A stretch of 64,000 nucleotides of DNA, from assembly GCF_914768025.1 (NCBI RefSeq), contig NZ_CAJZCE010000012.1, positions 1-64,000 of the forward strand, in the 5' to 3' direction. Numbering within the stretch: the first letter of the stretch is position 1; each line of letters begins with the position of its first letter. The notes beneath the pieces are model-generated. The model saw only the letters and a list, made by a program, of their open reading frames with translations. It made no database searches and was not told where the DNA came from. The position numbers and the translations under genes are program-made. Shown here piece by piece: positions 19,001-30,218 of the stretch. The DNA comes from Snodgrassella gandavensis. Its GTDB lineage: Bacteria > Pseudomonadota > Gammaproteobacteria > Burkholderiales > Neisseriaceae.

Positions 19001-20164
19001 CTATTTACCTGCCTTGAGATTTTGCCATAAGCGCAATTCATATTTCAGGGTTTCGGATTTGGCCGGCAGAACCAGATAGCTATTGGCCAGAACTTCATCT
19101 GATGGGAAAATACTGTTGTCTTCACGGTATTCTTTTTTCATCAGCTCTTTAGCCGGCTGACTGGATGGCGCATAGGTGACGTAGTTGGCGTTTCTGGCGG
19201 CAATTTGTGGTTCCAGAGTCCAGTTCAAGTAGCGATAGGCATTTTTTAGGTTGGCTGCATCTTTGGGTATGGTGAGTGTATCTACCCACAGGGAAACCCC
19301 CTGAGTTGGTACCAGCACGACAATATCTTTCTTGCCGGTTGCTTCCAGCCGGCGTCGTTTGGCAATATTCAAATCACCACCAAAGCCGATGGCCACACAA
19401 ACATCGCCACGTGCCAAGTCATCGATATAGCCGGAAGAAGAGTAGCGCAATACATTGCTACGGTTGGCTTTGATGATATTGGCAGCAATGTCGATATCAT
19501 CTTTGTTCTGACTGTTTGGGTCTTTGCCGGCATAGTGCAGTGCCAGTGGAATCATTTCTACCGGACTGTCCATATAGCTGATACCACAATTTTTCAGTTT
19601 GTTGGTATATTCTGGGTTGAAAACCAAATCCCAGTTGTTATCCGGTAATGGGGTGTCACCGAGAGCAGCATTGACTTTCTCAGTATTAATTGCAATGGTA
19701 TTCATACCCCAGTAATTGGGTATGGCATACTGATTGCCCGGGTCCACGTCTTTTAATAAATCAAGTAATTTCGGATTGATGTATTTCCAGTTTGGTAACT
19801 GGTTTTTGTCCAGTGGCTGATAGGCTCCGGCTTTAATCTGGCGGCCAACAAAAGAGTTGGATGGCCCGACAATATCGTAACCCGATTGTCCGGTAAGAAT
19901 TTTACTTTCCAGCGTTTCGTCACTGTCATAAAAGTTGTAGGTAACTTTTACGCCGTATTTTTTTTCAAATTCACTAATGGTTTTGGGGTCTACATAATCT
20001 GACCAGTTGTATATTTTTAATGTTTTGGTATCGCTTAAAATGCCGGTATTGCTGGCTGCCGCAGCAGAAGCTGCTTGCGGATTGCTGTTATCATGTGAAC
20101 CGCTGCATGCGGTCAGAATACATAAAATCAAACCGGATAAACTCAGGCAGGCTGTGTTTTTCAT
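19001..20164 (-). CDS. polyamine ABC transporter substrate-binding protein (PotD/PotF-like)
   Basis: Lipobox LTACS; LKIYNWSDYVDPKTISEFEKKYGVKVTYNFYDSDETLESKI. Confidence 0.93.
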   Translation of the reverse strand: MKNTACLSLSGLILCILTACSGSHDNSNPQAASAAAASNTGILSDTKTLKIYNWSDYVDPKTISEFEKKYGVKVTYNFYDSDETLESKILTGQSGYDIVGPSNSFVGRQIKAGAYQPLDKNQLPNWKYINPKLLDLLKDVDPGNQYAIPNYWGMNTIAINTEKVNAALGDTPLPDNNWDLVFNPEYTNKLKNCGISYMDSPVEMIPLALHYAGKDPNSQNKDDIDIAANIIKANRSNVLRYSSSGYIDDLARGDVCVAIGFGGDLNIAKRRRLEATGKKDIVVLVPTQGVSLWVDTLTIPKDAANLKNAYRYLNWTLEPQIAARNANYVTYAPSSQPAKELMKKEYREDNSIFPSDEVLANSYLVLPAKSETLKYELRLWQNLKAGK

Positions 20165-20419
20165 GTTTGTCCTTTTCAAAGATGCGCCAATTACAGGCTG
20201 GCATGGTTATATGTTACTACCGTCTTTGTAACTTCATTCTGCTTGCTTTGGGCTAACTATACCGTATTAAGGCAGCACTGTTGTTGGAATTGTCATTTTG
20301 GCATGGAATTTAGTCTGCTCAGGTAGGCTTATGCGTAAAACTGCGGTAAGATAAGCAGATGATTTTAACAAGGGTGATGGTTGGGATGGATTAACCAGTA
20401 TCCTGTCTTTAGTATCCAT

Positions 20420-20456
20420 ATTCAGGCAGTCTGTGCTTATAACAGACTGCCTGAAT
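20420..20456. repeat. perfect 15-bp inverted repeat containing ACTGCCTGAAT, upstream of alaS
   Basis: ATTCAGGCAGTCTGT gcttata ACAGACTGCCTGAAT, 31 nt before alaS ATG. Confidence 0.9.
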
Positions 20457-20487
20457 ACGATTAATTGCCCGTCTAATTGAAACTACC

Positions 20488-23115
20488 ATGAAAACAGCAG
20501 AATTACGTTCTAAATTTCTTCAATTTTTTGCAAATAAGGGCCATCAGGTTGTGCCTTCTTCTTCGCTGGTACCGCCACAGGATGATAAAACCCTGTTGTT
20601 TACCAATGCGGGTATGAATCAGTTTAAAGATGTGTTTCTGGGGTTTGACAAGCGTCCGTACAGCCGCGCGACAACTGCGCAAAAATGTGTACGCGCTGGC
20701 GGTAAACACAATGATTTGGAAAATGTAGGTTATACCGCGCGCCACCATACCTTTTTTGAAATGCTGGGCAATTTCAGCTTTGGTGATTATTTTAAACGCG
20801 ACGCCCTGCATTTCGCTTGGGAATTTCTCACCAGCAAAGACTGGCTGAATCTGCCGCAGGAAAAACTGCTGGCGACAGTGTATGCTGATGATGATGAAGC
20901 TTATGATATCTGGCTAAACGAGATTGGTTTGCCAGCAGAAAAGATTATCCGTATCGGCGACAACAAAGGTGCGCGCTATGCTTCGGATAATTTCTGGCAG
21001 ATGGGTGATACCGGCCCCTGTGGCCCTTGTTCGGAAATTTTTTATGACCATGGCGAGCATATCTGGGGTGGCCCTCCGGGCAGCGCTGAGGAAGATGGTG
21101 ACCGTTTCATCGAAATCTGGAACTGTGTATTCATGCAGTATAACCGTGATGAAAACGGAAATATGAATCCATTACCCAAACCTTCGGTTGATACAGGTAT
21201 GGGGCTGGAACGGGTATCAGCAGTATTGCAGCAGGTACACAGTAATTATGAAATCGACCTGTTTGTGCATTTGCTTCATGCTGTGGCAAGGGTAGTAGGC
21301 ATACCGTATAGTCAGGAAGTACCAAGCCTGAAAGTAATTGCCGACCATATTCGTTCCTGTGCCTTTTTAATTGCCGACGGTGTATTGCCTAGTAATGAAG
21401 GCCGTGGTTATGTGTTGCGGCGTATTATTCGCCGTGCCGTGCGCCATGGCTATAAACTGGGCTGTAAACAGGCGTTTTTCCATTTGCTGGTAGCTGATCT
21501 GGTGCAGGAAATGGGCGCTGCCTATCCTGAGCTGGTTGAAAAACAGGCGCAAATCAGTGATGTTCTGAAACAGGAAGAAAGCCGCTTTGCACAGACACTG
21601 GAAACAGGGATGGCTCTGCTGGAAAATGCCTTGCAGGACGATGTTCAGACACTGGCTGGTGAGGTGATTTTCAAGCTGTATGATACCTATGGTTTTCCAT
21701 ATGACTTAACTGCCGATATTGCACGTGAACGTAATATCAGTCTGGATGAAGCTGGTTTTGAACGCGAGATGGCAGCGCAACGCGCACGTGCCCGTGCTGC
21801 TCAGAATTTCAAGGCCAATACGCAGTTAGCCTATGAGGGCACTGATACAGAATTTATCGGCTATCATCAGCGCCAGAATGAAAGCAAAATTCTGGCATTG
21901 TATAAGGACGGTGAGGCTGTTGAACAACTGAATGCTGGTGAAACTGGTGCAGTCGTGATTGACTTTACCCCGTTTTATGCGGAATCCGGCGGTCAGACTG
22001 GTGATATGGGCTATATTTTTGCCGGTGAAAATCGTTTTCAGGTGGATGATACCCAAAAGATCAAGGCTAAGGTATTTGGTCAGTTTGGAGAAATGTTGTC
22101 TGGCAGCCTGAAAGTGGGTGATGCAGTTACAGCGCAGGTAGATAATGCGCTGCGGGAAGCCAGTATGCGTAACCACAGTGCTACCCATCTGATGCATCGT
22201 GCCTTGCGCGAAATACTGGGTACACATGTTGAGCAGAAAGGCTCACTGGTAAACGCGGAACGTACCCGTTTTGACTTCTCGCATTCGCAGCCGGTAACTG
22301 TTGCACAACTGGCCGAAGTTGAGCGCCGCGTTAATCAGGCCATTGTGGCCAATGTGGCTGTATGTGCGCAGCATATGAGTTTTGATGAGGCGATTGCAGC
22401 TGGTGCGATGGCACTATTCGGTGAAAAATACGGTGATGAAGTACGTGTTTTAAGCATGGGCGAGTTTTCCACCGAGCTGTGTGGTGGTACGCATGTTGCG
22501 CGTACGGGTGATATCGGGCTTTTCAAGATTGTATCGGAAAGTGGTATTGCCGCAGGGGTACGCCGTATTGAGGCGGTAACCGGATTAAATGCCCTACAGT
22601 TTGTGCAGCAGCAGGAAGAATTGCTCAAAGCCGCGGTGGCTGAAGTAAAAGCACAGACAGCCGAGGATTTGCTATCCAAGCTACAGGCCATGCATAATCA
22701 GAGCAAACAGTTGGAAAAAGGGTTAAGCGAAGCCAGAAGCGAGTTGGCCAGACAGGCAGGTAAGGCATTGCTGGCGCAGGCACAAACTGTGGGTACGGCG
22801 CGACTGGTACTCAGTCAGATTGATGCAGACAGTAATGCCCTGCGTGATATTGCTACTGATTTAACTGCTCAGGGTGACAATATTGTGGTGTTATTGGCAG
22901 CAGTAAATGATGGTAAAATCGCTATTACAGCCGGTGTATCGAAAGCACTTAGCAAAACAGTTAAAGCTGGTGAGCTGGTTAATTATGTTGCCAGTCAGGT
23001 GGGCGGTAAAGGCGGTGGTCGTCCTGATCTGGCGCAAGCAGGTGGTCAGGACATTGCCGCGCTGGCACCGGCTTTGGCTAGTGTCACGGATTGGTTGGCT
23101 GCTAAAGCAGTATAA
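20488..23115 (+). CDS. alaS: alanyl-tRNA synthetase
   Basis: [99 protein letters not shown]. Confidence 0.99.
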   Translation: MKTAELRSKFLQFFANKGHQVVPSSSLVPPQDDKTLLFTNAGMNQFKDVFLGFDKRPYSRATTAQKCVRAGGKHNDLENVGYTARHHTFFEMLGNFSFGDYFKRDALHFAWEFLTSKDWLNLPQEKLLATVYADDDEAYDIWLNEIGLPAEKIIRIGDNKGARYASDNFWQMGDTGPCGPCSEIFYDHGEHIWGGPPGSAEEDGDRFIEIWNCVFMQYNRDENGNMNPLPKPSVDTGMGLERVSAVLQQVHSNYEIDLFVHLLHAVARVVGIPYSQEVPSLKVIADHIRSCAFLIADGVLPSNEGRGYVLRRIIRRAVRHGYKLGCKQAFFHLLVADLVQEMGAAYPELVEKQAQISDVLKQEESRFAQTLETGMALLENALQDDVQTLAGEVIFKLYDTYGFPYDLTADIARERNISLDEAGFEREMAAQRARARAAQNFKANTQLAYEGTDTEFIGYHQRQNESKILALYKDGEAVEQLNAGETGAVVIDFTPFYAESGGQTGDMGYIFAGENRFQVDDTQKIKAKVFGQFGEMLSGSLKVGDAVTAQVDNALREASMRNHSATHLMHRALREILGTHVEQKGSLVNAERTRFDFSHSQPVTVAQLAEVERRVNQAIVANVAVCAQHMSFDEAIAAGAMALFGEKYGDEVRVLSMGEFSTELCGGTHVARTGDIGLFKIVSESGIAAGVRRIEAVTGLNALQFVQQQEELLKAAVAEVKAQTAEDLLSKLQAMHNQSKQLEKGLSEARSELARQAGKALLAQAQTVGTARLVLSQIDADSNALRDIATDLTAQGDNIVVLLAAVNDGKIAITAGVSKALSKTVKAGELVNYVASQVGGKGGGRPDLAQAGGQDIAALAPALASVTDWLAAKAV

Positions 23116-23202
23116 AGTTTTTTGCAGATGAAAAATAGCAGGCGGTTTATGGATGATGAAGTACATAAGCCGCTTTTTTTGCTTATTAACAGGAGAATGA
23201 AA

Positions 23203-23820
23203 ATGCAGAAGTATGTAAAAGCTTGTATGACTGCATGGGTGCTGATGTTTTCAGTATATACGTTTGCTGCAACGCAGGAACAGCTAGCACAACAACAATT
23301 ACAGCAGAATGTGGATGCGGTACTGTCGGTAGTACGGGATAAAAGTCTGAATGAACAGCAACGAATCAGTCAGGTTGAGCGCTATGCAGACCAGTATCTG
23401 GATTATGAACGTATTTCCGCTTTAGCGGTGGGTTTGCCGTGGCGGCAGTTTACGGCACAGCAGCGGCAGGATTTCAGTGCGGCGTTTAAAAGTATGATTG
23501 TACGCATTTATGCACATTCGGCCTTGATGGGTGCCAACAATGCTACGGTAAAGGTATTACCGAAAGTAGTGAATCAGGGCAACAATAAGCTGGAAACGTT
23601 TACTGAGGTTGTTAGTGGCAGTGACAAACACTATATCGTTGGTTACCAGATGTATTACTCCGATGGAGTATTCAAGATTTACAATTTTCGTGTCAATGGT
23701 ACCAGTCTGGTAACGGTATACCGCAATCAGTTTGACCAGTTAATCCAGCAGCAGGGCATAGATGCCACGATTGCTCAGTTGCGTGATAGAGGACTTGGCA
23801 AAATACAGCCTAAAAAATAG
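23203..23820 (+). CDS. MlaC/Ttg2D-family ABC transporter substrate-binding protein
   Basis: Signal peptide; YLDYERISALAVGLPWRQFTAQQRQDFSAAFKSMIVRIYA, YRNQFDQLIQQQGIDATIAQLRDRG. Confidence 0.9.
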   Translation: MQKYVKACMTAWVLMFSVYTFAATQEQLAQQQLQQNVDAVLSVVRDKSLNEQQRISQVERYADQYLDYERISALAVGLPWRQFTAQQRQDFSAAFKSMIVRIYAHSALMGANNATVKVLPKVVNQGNNKLETFTEVVSGSDKHYIVGYQMYYSDGVFKIYNFRVNGTSLVTVYRNQFDQLIQQQGIDATIAQLRDRGLGKIQPKK

Positions 23821-23838
23821 CGTTGCTTTTGTCTGAAT

Positions 23839-23880
23839 AAAAAAATGGTGATGGACTTAAAATCCATCACCATTTTTTTA
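23839..23880. terminator. bidirectional terminator
   Basis: AAAAAATGGTGATGGA...TCCATCACCATTTTTTT between convergent genes. Confidence 0.9.
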
Positions 23881-24129
23881 TAGCTGTTGGTTTTTGATTT
23901 TGCCGTAAATAAACAAAATAATACAGGCAAAAACAATTGAAGCTATTAAACCGGCTTTTTCTCCAGCGTGATACCAGCCAAATGCCTGTCCTACATAGCC
24001 AGCGAGCAATGAGCCACCTATACCCAGCAAAGTGGTCACAATTAAGCCAAGCTGCTGCCTGCCGGGGTAAACCAGTTTGGCAATCAGGCCAATAATAAAA
24101 CCAACTATAATTGTCCACAGTAAACCCAT
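23878..24129 (-). CDS. GlsB/YeaQ/YmgE family stress response membrane protein
   Basis: IIVGFIIGLIAKLVYPG...GIGGSLLAGYVGQAFGWY. Confidence 0.9.
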   Translation of the reverse strand: MGLLWTIIVGFIIGLIAKLVYPGRQQLGLIVTTLLGIGGSLLAGYVGQAFGWYHAGEKAGLIASIVFACIILFIYGKIKNQQL

Positions 24130-24428
24130 GTTTAACTCCTGAAAATAAGGAAGCTTTATCTTAATCCTGTGACAATAATAGGAGTGCAGCGCTGAGGTAA
24201 AAATATTATTAGTTAATGATTTTTTGGATAAATATATGTAATCAAAAAGTTATATTTACTCTTTGTCAGATGGGAATAATAGAAATGGATAGCTTCTGCT
24301 ATTGAATCAATTGTCAATTCTCTGCAAAATTATCTTTATCAAACTAGATAAAGACAGCCGATTACAAAACCCATAATAACAAAACAATGAGTGATTAGTA
24401 TGCTAGTAAAAGAGTAAGCATAAATGAT

Positions 24429-25844
24429 TTATGATTTTTTCCAAAATTGAAACCATTTTTTTACTTTATAATTATCTGCATCAATGTTCAGGATGGTCTC
24501 ATTTGTTAATTTAAAATGAATCAAACAATTATTTAGCTTATATAATAAATCGTTATATTTATCTTCTTCATCGATTTTCTTGGCAATAGCCTGATAGTAT
24601 TTGAGTAATCTGCTGTCGACGATACCATTTAGTGCTGATAGTGCCGCACAGACGACTTGCTTATCTGAATCAGTAAGCCCGGCAATGAAATGGTTGATTA
24701 TTGTTTTTTTAGTTTTATTGTTCAGGGAACCTAAGCCATAGAAAGCAATGGCACGTATTTCGTTGTCTGCATGTGCAGTATATGGCAGGATTATCTGACA
24801 ATAATTGGTTGTACTTTCTTCCAGTATATGTACAAAGCACCTGAAAGCTTCAGCATCTTTAAATTGTGGGACAGACGTATGTAATATTTCTATCCACTCA
24901 CTGATTTTTTTCTTACCATACCAGTACAGCAGCTTAATAACAAATTCTGGTTCAATATTAAAGTATTCATGGAGATAATTACTGGCTTTCGAATAAGAGA
25001 AATTAACCATAACCTGTAAACTGATGCGTTTTAAATCGGTATTATTCAGTTGATACTGCTTTTCCAGTATTTTGAATGTTTTTGATGAAATAGTGGATTT
25101 AAGCAATAACGCTTCCAAGCAGTAGTACTTATATTCTTTGCACTCAGATGCAAAATATTTTTCAAGTAATTGCTTTTCGGAACCAGCTACCGAATAGCCA
25201 AACCAGCCAGATTTCGGGTCTGATAACTTGCCTGAAATCACTTCATCCAGCCAGCGTTCATACCAGTCAAGAAAGTTAACTTCAAAAGTAAATGTTGGCA
25301 GTTGATGATCAAATGAGAGATTAACAACTTTGCCTGCGTGTTCGCCTTGCAAAATTATGCCATTTATATAAGCACATCCCTGACTGCCAATAAGTAAAAT
25401 CCCTCCATATATTCTGGCCAGTTCTTCATCATACTCTTCCGTAGTTAAGTCATTATTCTTAATTACATTTAGCTGTTGCTGCCAATAGTCTTCCGGCATG
25501 AACGGATAAATGATACAGGCTCGTTGCCAACCATCGGGGCCATTAAAATCAGCCAGTTCATCAATACTTCTTTGTAGTGAGTAAATTCCATAAAAGGGAC
25601 CCGCAGCATGAGAGTTAGCACTGCCGCCATTGCCTATTTGGGTAATAAAAGTTTTATAACATGGTGGTAATTGAAAACCATATTCTTGTTCAATAGCAGC
25701 AACCTGTTGTGGACTGATGGGTTTATTAAGCTGATATTTATGGGAGTCTGCACCAAAAACTTTAAATTTTTTATCTGCTTTTCTGGCCTGAATCAGTTTT
25801 GCCTTTATCCGTTTTACTTGTGATTTTAATTTTTCTTCTTCCAT
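24429..25844 (-). CDS. SMI1/KNR4 (SUKH) domain protein with HEAT-like C-terminal region; possible immunity-type protein
   Basis: SPQQVAAIEQEYGFQLPPCYKTFITQIGNGGS...GPFYGIYSL; GSQGCAYINGIILQGEHAGKVVNL. Confidence 0.8.
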   Translation of the reverse strand: MEEEKLKSQVKRIKAKLIQARKADKKFKVFGADSHKYQLNKPISPQQVAAIEQEYGFQLPPCYKTFITQIGNGGSANSHAAGPFYGIYSLQRSIDELADFNGPDGWQRACIIYPFMPEDYWQQQLNVIKNNDLTTEEYDEELARIYGGILLIGSQGCAYINGIILQGEHAGKVVNLSFDHQLPTFTFEVNFLDWYERWLDEVISGKLSDPKSGWFGYSVAGSEKQLLEKYFASECKEYKYYCLEALLLKSTISSKTFKILEKQYQLNNTDLKRISLQVMVNFSYSKASNYLHEYFNIEPEFVIKLLYWYGKKKISEWIEILHTSVPQFKDAEAFRCFVHILEESTTNYCQIILPYTAHADNEIRAIAFYGLGSLNNKTKKTIINHFIAGLTDSDKQVVCAALSALNGIVDSRLLKYYQAIAKKIDEEDKYNDLLYKLNNCLIHFKLTNETILNIDADNYKVKKWFQFWKKS

Positions 25845-26189
25845 AGAAATATTGCCTGAATGATTCTGATATTAAAAATGGGAATATAATAAGACAGTAT
25901 TTATTTATCTTCATATAATCTGAATGGTCATGAGGCAGGTAAGATTTTTATTGTTCTATTTTTCAATAATTAATATAAAAAAATGTTTAAAATAAACAAT
26001 GGATTGTGGACTAAATTAATTATTTTTGAAGCTATCTGAGTGAAATGCAATATATGTGCTTTAGTGGTTATTCTGTCACATCAGTATTTCTCAATTATGG
26101 TAATAACAGTAAGGTTATATTTAATAAGCTAAGATTAGCAGTATAAAAATTTTAAGGTGAGTGGCAATAATAATTGCTGTCAGACTGAA

Positions 26190-26224
26190 AATTAAAAAAG
26201 CATAATTAGAAAATTATGCTTTTT
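26190..26224 (-). terminator. terminator-like hairpin
   Basis: AAAAAGCATAATTAGAAAATTATGCTTTTT downstream of the 26243..26449 gene. Confidence 0.6.
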
Positions 26225-26242
26225 GTCCCAACCGCCGGTTTA

Positions 26243-26449
26243 TTAGTGATTACCAGCATAGGTATCTACAGTACGATATGGTGTATTTGCTGGGGTTGAA
26301 TCAGAAACATGATTGTTCTGGCCGTTTTGAGCCGTAGCTTCGCTGAAATGGCGAATGTCACTTGTGTCATTGTTGCTATTAGCCAAGGCAAAACCTGCAG
26401 TCATTGTTAAAGAAGCAGCCAATAAAGAGGTAGAAACTAATTTTTTCAT
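26243..26449 (-). CDS. small secreted hypothetical protein
   Basis: Sec signal MKKLVSTSLLAASLTMTAGFALA, hydrophilic Asn/Asp/Thr-rich mature part. Confidence 0.7.
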   Translation of the reverse strand: MKKLVSTSLLAASLTMTAGFALANSNNDTSDIRHFSEATAQNGQNNHVSDSTPANTPYRTVDTYAGNH

Positions 26450-26734
26450 TTTGTTTCCTTTCATGTTTAATTATTAAAATGCATTAAATTTTTGAAAGCA
26501 GCTAATAACTTATTCTGCTTTTGCAATGTATACATATTAATACATTATCAGTATTTTGATAACGCTTGATTAGTTAAAGCTAGGTTTCCTGTGAGGAAAT
26601 CTATTGTGATGTTTGTGTCAATAGAAAAACAGACTAAAACATTATTGAATCAATAATATATTAGTCTGTTATGAGTATAGATATTCTTTATGTGCTAATC
26701 AATAGCGGTAATATTAATAATTTAATATTGTTGC

Positions 26735-27985
26735 TTATTTGCCATATACGGGTAGTCGGGTGCAAATTTCCTGTATTTTTTTAGCTACTTCTGAAATCAC
26801 CTGCTCATTGTCTGCATTGTCCAGCACATCAGCAATCAGATGTCCCAGTTCGCGAGTATCGGCTTCGGTGAACCCGCGGGTAGTAATAGCCGCGGTGCCC
26901 AAGCGAATACCTGAGGTAACAAATGGTTTTTCTGGGTCGTTGGGGATGGCGTTTTTGTTGACGGTAATATGCGCCTGTCCCAGAATGGCTTCAGCGGTTT
27001 TACCGGTAAGTTTTTTCGGCTGCAAGTCCACTAAAAATACATGGCTTTCAGTGCGGCCGGAAACAATACGTAAACCGCGCTCAATCAGAGTTTCAGCCAG
27101 TACTTTGGCGTTGGCCTTAATCTGGCGGGCATATTGTTTGAATTCAGGCTGTAATGCTTCTTTGAATGCTACTGCTTTGGCGGCAATCACATGCATCAGT
27201 GGCCCGCCCTGCAAGCAGGGGAAAATGGCTGAGTTCAGTGCTTTGGCATGTTCATCGCTACGGCACATAATTACGCCGCCACGGGGGCCTCGCAGGGTTT
27301 TATGGGTAGTGGTGGTGACAAAATCGGCAAAGGGTACAGGGTTCGGGTATTCGCCACCAGCTACCAATCCAGCATAGTGTGCCATATCCACAAACAGATA
27401 GGCGCCCACTTTATCTGCAATTGCGCGGAAGCGCGCCCAGTCTATTTCCAGTGCATAGGCAGAAGCACCAGCAACAATCATTTTCGGCTTGTGTTCCAGT
27501 GCCAGTTGTTCCACTTGGTTGTAGTCGAGGATTTCGTTTTCATCCAGACCATAGGTGATGGCGTTATACAGGCGGCCGGAGATATTCACATTGGCGCCAT
27601 GAGTCAGATGGCCACCGTGAGCCAGTGACATGCCCAGAATGGTGTCACCCGGTTGCAGTACGCTGGCATACACTGCCTGATTGGCCTGAGAGCCGGAATG
27701 AGGCTGTACGTTAACATAGCTGGCGCCAAATAGTTCTTTCAGACGGTCAATGGCTAACTGCTCTACTTCATCTACATATTCACAGCCGCCATAATAACGT
27801 TTGCCCGGATAGCCTTCGGCATATTTATTGGTCAACTGGCTGCCCTGAGCTTCCATCACGGCACAGCTTACATAGTTTTCTGATGCAATAAGCTCCACAT
27901 GATCTTGTTGGCGCTGGTCTTCACGGGCTATGGCAGAGGCCAGTTCCGGGTCAAATTTTTCGATGGTTAACGCTTTGGAAAACAT
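26735..27985 (-). CDS. glyA: serine hydroxymethyltransferase
   Basis: [51 protein letters not shown]. Confidence 0.99.
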   Translation of the reverse strand: MFSKALTIEKFDPELASAIAREDQRQQDHVELIASENYVSCAVMEAQGSQLTNKYAEGYPGKRYYGGCEYVDEVEQLAIDRLKELFGASYVNVQPHSGSQANQAVYASVLQPGDTILGMSLAHGGHLTHGANVNISGRLYNAITYGLDENEILDYNQVEQLALEHKPKMIVAGASAYALEIDWARFRAIADKVGAYLFVDMAHYAGLVAGGEYPNPVPFADFVTTTTHKTLRGPRGGVIMCRSDEHAKALNSAIFPCLQGGPLMHVIAAKAVAFKEALQPEFKQYARQIKANAKVLAETLIERGLRIVSGRTESHVFLVDLQPKKLTGKTAEAILGQAHITVNKNAIPNDPEKPFVTSGIRLGTAAITTRGFTEADTRELGHLIADVLDNADNEQVISEVAKKIQEICTRLPVYGK

Positions 27986-28296
27986 GGCAGACGTTCCTTT
28001 ATGAAGGTAAAGAAATAAAGAATTTGCTGAGTGCAGCAGAAAACATGAATCATATCTATTTTAACTGATAGTGATACGTATGTGGCTGAATTTGATAATG
28101 TGTCATGATGAAGCTAATTCATAAACACAGCCACATTTTCTGCCAGCTATGTGATAGCTGAAAACCGCGATGCAGTTTGGCATAACTGCTATTGACCTGT
28201 GGCTAAAACAAAATGGAGATGAGATGCAGGCGTGAAGCCGGTAAAATCAGTTGTATCTGTACCGGATATAAATGATTAAAAAGTAATAAAAAGAAA

Positions 28297-28326
28297 ACAG
28301 CCCTGTTTAATAACAGGGCTGTCTGG
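28297..28326 (-). terminator. rho-independent terminator downstream of the CoA-transferase gene
   Basis: CAGCCCTGTTATTAAACAGGGCTG then U-rich on the minus strand. Confidence 0.8.
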
Positions 28327-28343
28327 TTATTATCCGGCTTGAA

Positions 28344-29861
28344 TTACATTTTCATGGAACCGGTTTTCAGGAAGTGTTCGTGCCAGCTTAATGCTTCGGT
28401 CAGAATATGAGGAGTATGAATACCTTTTGCGGTTTTCAAGGCACGATCATAGTAATCATGCAACTGGTCACGATAAGCAGGATGGGCACATTTATCGATC
28501 ACAACTTTGGCTCTTTGTCGTGGTGCCAGACCGCGCAAGTCAGCCAGACCCTGTTCGGTAACGATAATCTGAGTGTCGTGTTCGGTATGGTCAACATGCG
28601 ATACCATCGGCACGATGCAGGAGATTTTGTCATCTTTAGCTGTAGATGGAGTAACAAAGAAGTTCAGGAAGCTGTTACGTGTAAAGTCGCCAGAACCACC
28701 GATACCATTCATCATGCTGGTGCCCATCACATGGGTAGAATTGATGTTGCCGTAGATATCAGCTTCAATCATCGAATTCATGGCAATAATACCCAGACGG
28801 CGTATTATTTCAGGATGATTAGAGATTTCCAGTGAACGGAGAATGATGCGTTCGCGATAAAAATCAATATTATCAACAAAATCCTGAAATGCTTTAGCTG
28901 AAAGAGAAATAGCTGTAGCAGAAGCAGTTACCATTTTACCTGCCCGCAATAAATCCAGCATGCCGTCCTGTAACACTTCAGTGTAACCATACAGATTTTC
29001 AAACGGACCAGTTAACAGACCCGCCAGAACGGCATTGGCTACATTACCTACACCAGACTGGATCGGTAACATTTCTTTAGGCAGACGACCCTGTTTAATT
29101 TCGTGTGATAAGAAATCAACGATATATTCGGCGATCTGTTTGGATTTGTCATCAGGTTCACTGAAAACGTTATCACGATCTGGTGCATTGGATTCAACAA
29201 TGGCAACTACTTTGTTCAGATCAACTTTAAGATAAGGGGTGCCAATGCGGTCATCAGCACGATTGATGTTAATCGGAGAGCGATGTGGAGGAAGTGCATT
29301 GTTCTGATAAACATCATGCATACCTTCTACCTGAATAGGCATGCCCATGTTTACTTCCAGAATAACTTTATCCGCCATGTTCAGCCATGTCTGATTATTA
29401 CCAATACCGGTAGAAGGAATCAGCATACCGTCTTCGGTAATAGCCACAACTTCGATAATAGCTACATCCATATGGCCTAGAAAACCGAACTCAGCCTGTT
29501 GTGCTACGTGTGACAGATGCATATCAATAAAATTAACATCACCATTGTTAATTTCTTGTCGCATAATGCGGTCACTGTTAAAAGGTAGACGCTGATTGAT
29601 GGCGTGAGCTTCCGCCAGTGCGCCATCACATTCCGGTGCAGTTGATGCTCCTGTCCAGACATTAATTTTGTAAGGACGACCGGCATCATGTTCGGCGCGG
29701 GCTAAATCCGCAATAGCCTGTGGTAATACTTTCGGGTAGCAGGCACCAGTGAATCCGCTCATGCCAACATTGGCCTCATGATGGATCAGGGTGGCAGCCT
29801 GAGCAGCAGACATAAGACGGGAATGAAGTGAGGTATAACGAATGCGATCCTGTACGGACAT
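28344..29861 (-). CDS. acetyl-CoA hydrolase/transferase family (succinyl-CoA:acetate CoA-transferase-like)
   Basis: GMSGFTGACYPKVLPQAIADLA, IPSTGIGNNQTWLN, QSGVGNVANAVLAGL, GIGGSGDFTRNSFLNFFVTPS. Confidence 0.92.
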   Translation of the reverse strand: MSVQDRIRYTSLHSRLMSAAQAATLIHHEANVGMSGFTGACYPKVLPQAIADLARAEHDAGRPYKINVWTGASTAPECDGALAEAHAINQRLPFNSDRIMRQEINNGDVNFIDMHLSHVAQQAEFGFLGHMDVAIIEVVAITEDGMLIPSTGIGNNQTWLNMADKVILEVNMGMPIQVEGMHDVYQNNALPPHRSPININRADDRIGTPYLKVDLNKVVAIVESNAPDRDNVFSEPDDKSKQIAEYIVDFLSHEIKQGRLPKEMLPIQSGVGNVANAVLAGLLTGPFENLYGYTEVLQDGMLDLLRAGKMVTASATAISLSAKAFQDFVDNIDFYRERIILRSLEISNHPEIIRRLGIIAMNSMIEADIYGNINSTHVMGTSMMNGIGGSGDFTRNSFLNFFVTPSTAKDDKISCIVPMVSHVDHTEHDTQIIVTEQGLADLRGLAPRQRAKVVIDKCAHPAYRDQLHDYYDRALKTAKGIHTPHILTEALSWHEHFLKTGSMKM

Positions 29862-30218
29862 CGTGTTTTCTCCTTAATTAAATCGAAAATGCCTGACCCT
29901 TGTCTAGCCAGAGTGAGGCGTAGCGAATAAATGTTTGTCTTTGTCGTTTATTCAATTTGGGATGAATGTAATGACATAATGACTGTAACAACGGACTGCA
30001 TTTTACTGTAAATAATTGCTTTTTGCTGTTCTGTCGGTGGGTGAGTGAAGTGGAATGCTGTCCATACAGACAAACAATTACAGGTTAATAATCTATTAGT
30101 TTAATTAATACATCATGTTGTAAAAGAGTTAAGTTGCCAGACCATGGGACGTTTACATAATATTTTAATATTATTGCTTAGGCCATCATTGCCGAAATAT
30201 TTTCTAAAATAAATAAGT

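Noticed and set aside
21826-22227. 133-codon ORF antisense to alaS
   Set aside because: Fully within alaS; no independent start signal or domain.
26739-27377. 212-codon plus-strand ORF opposite glyA
   Set aside because: Antisense shadow of an unambiguous glyA gene.
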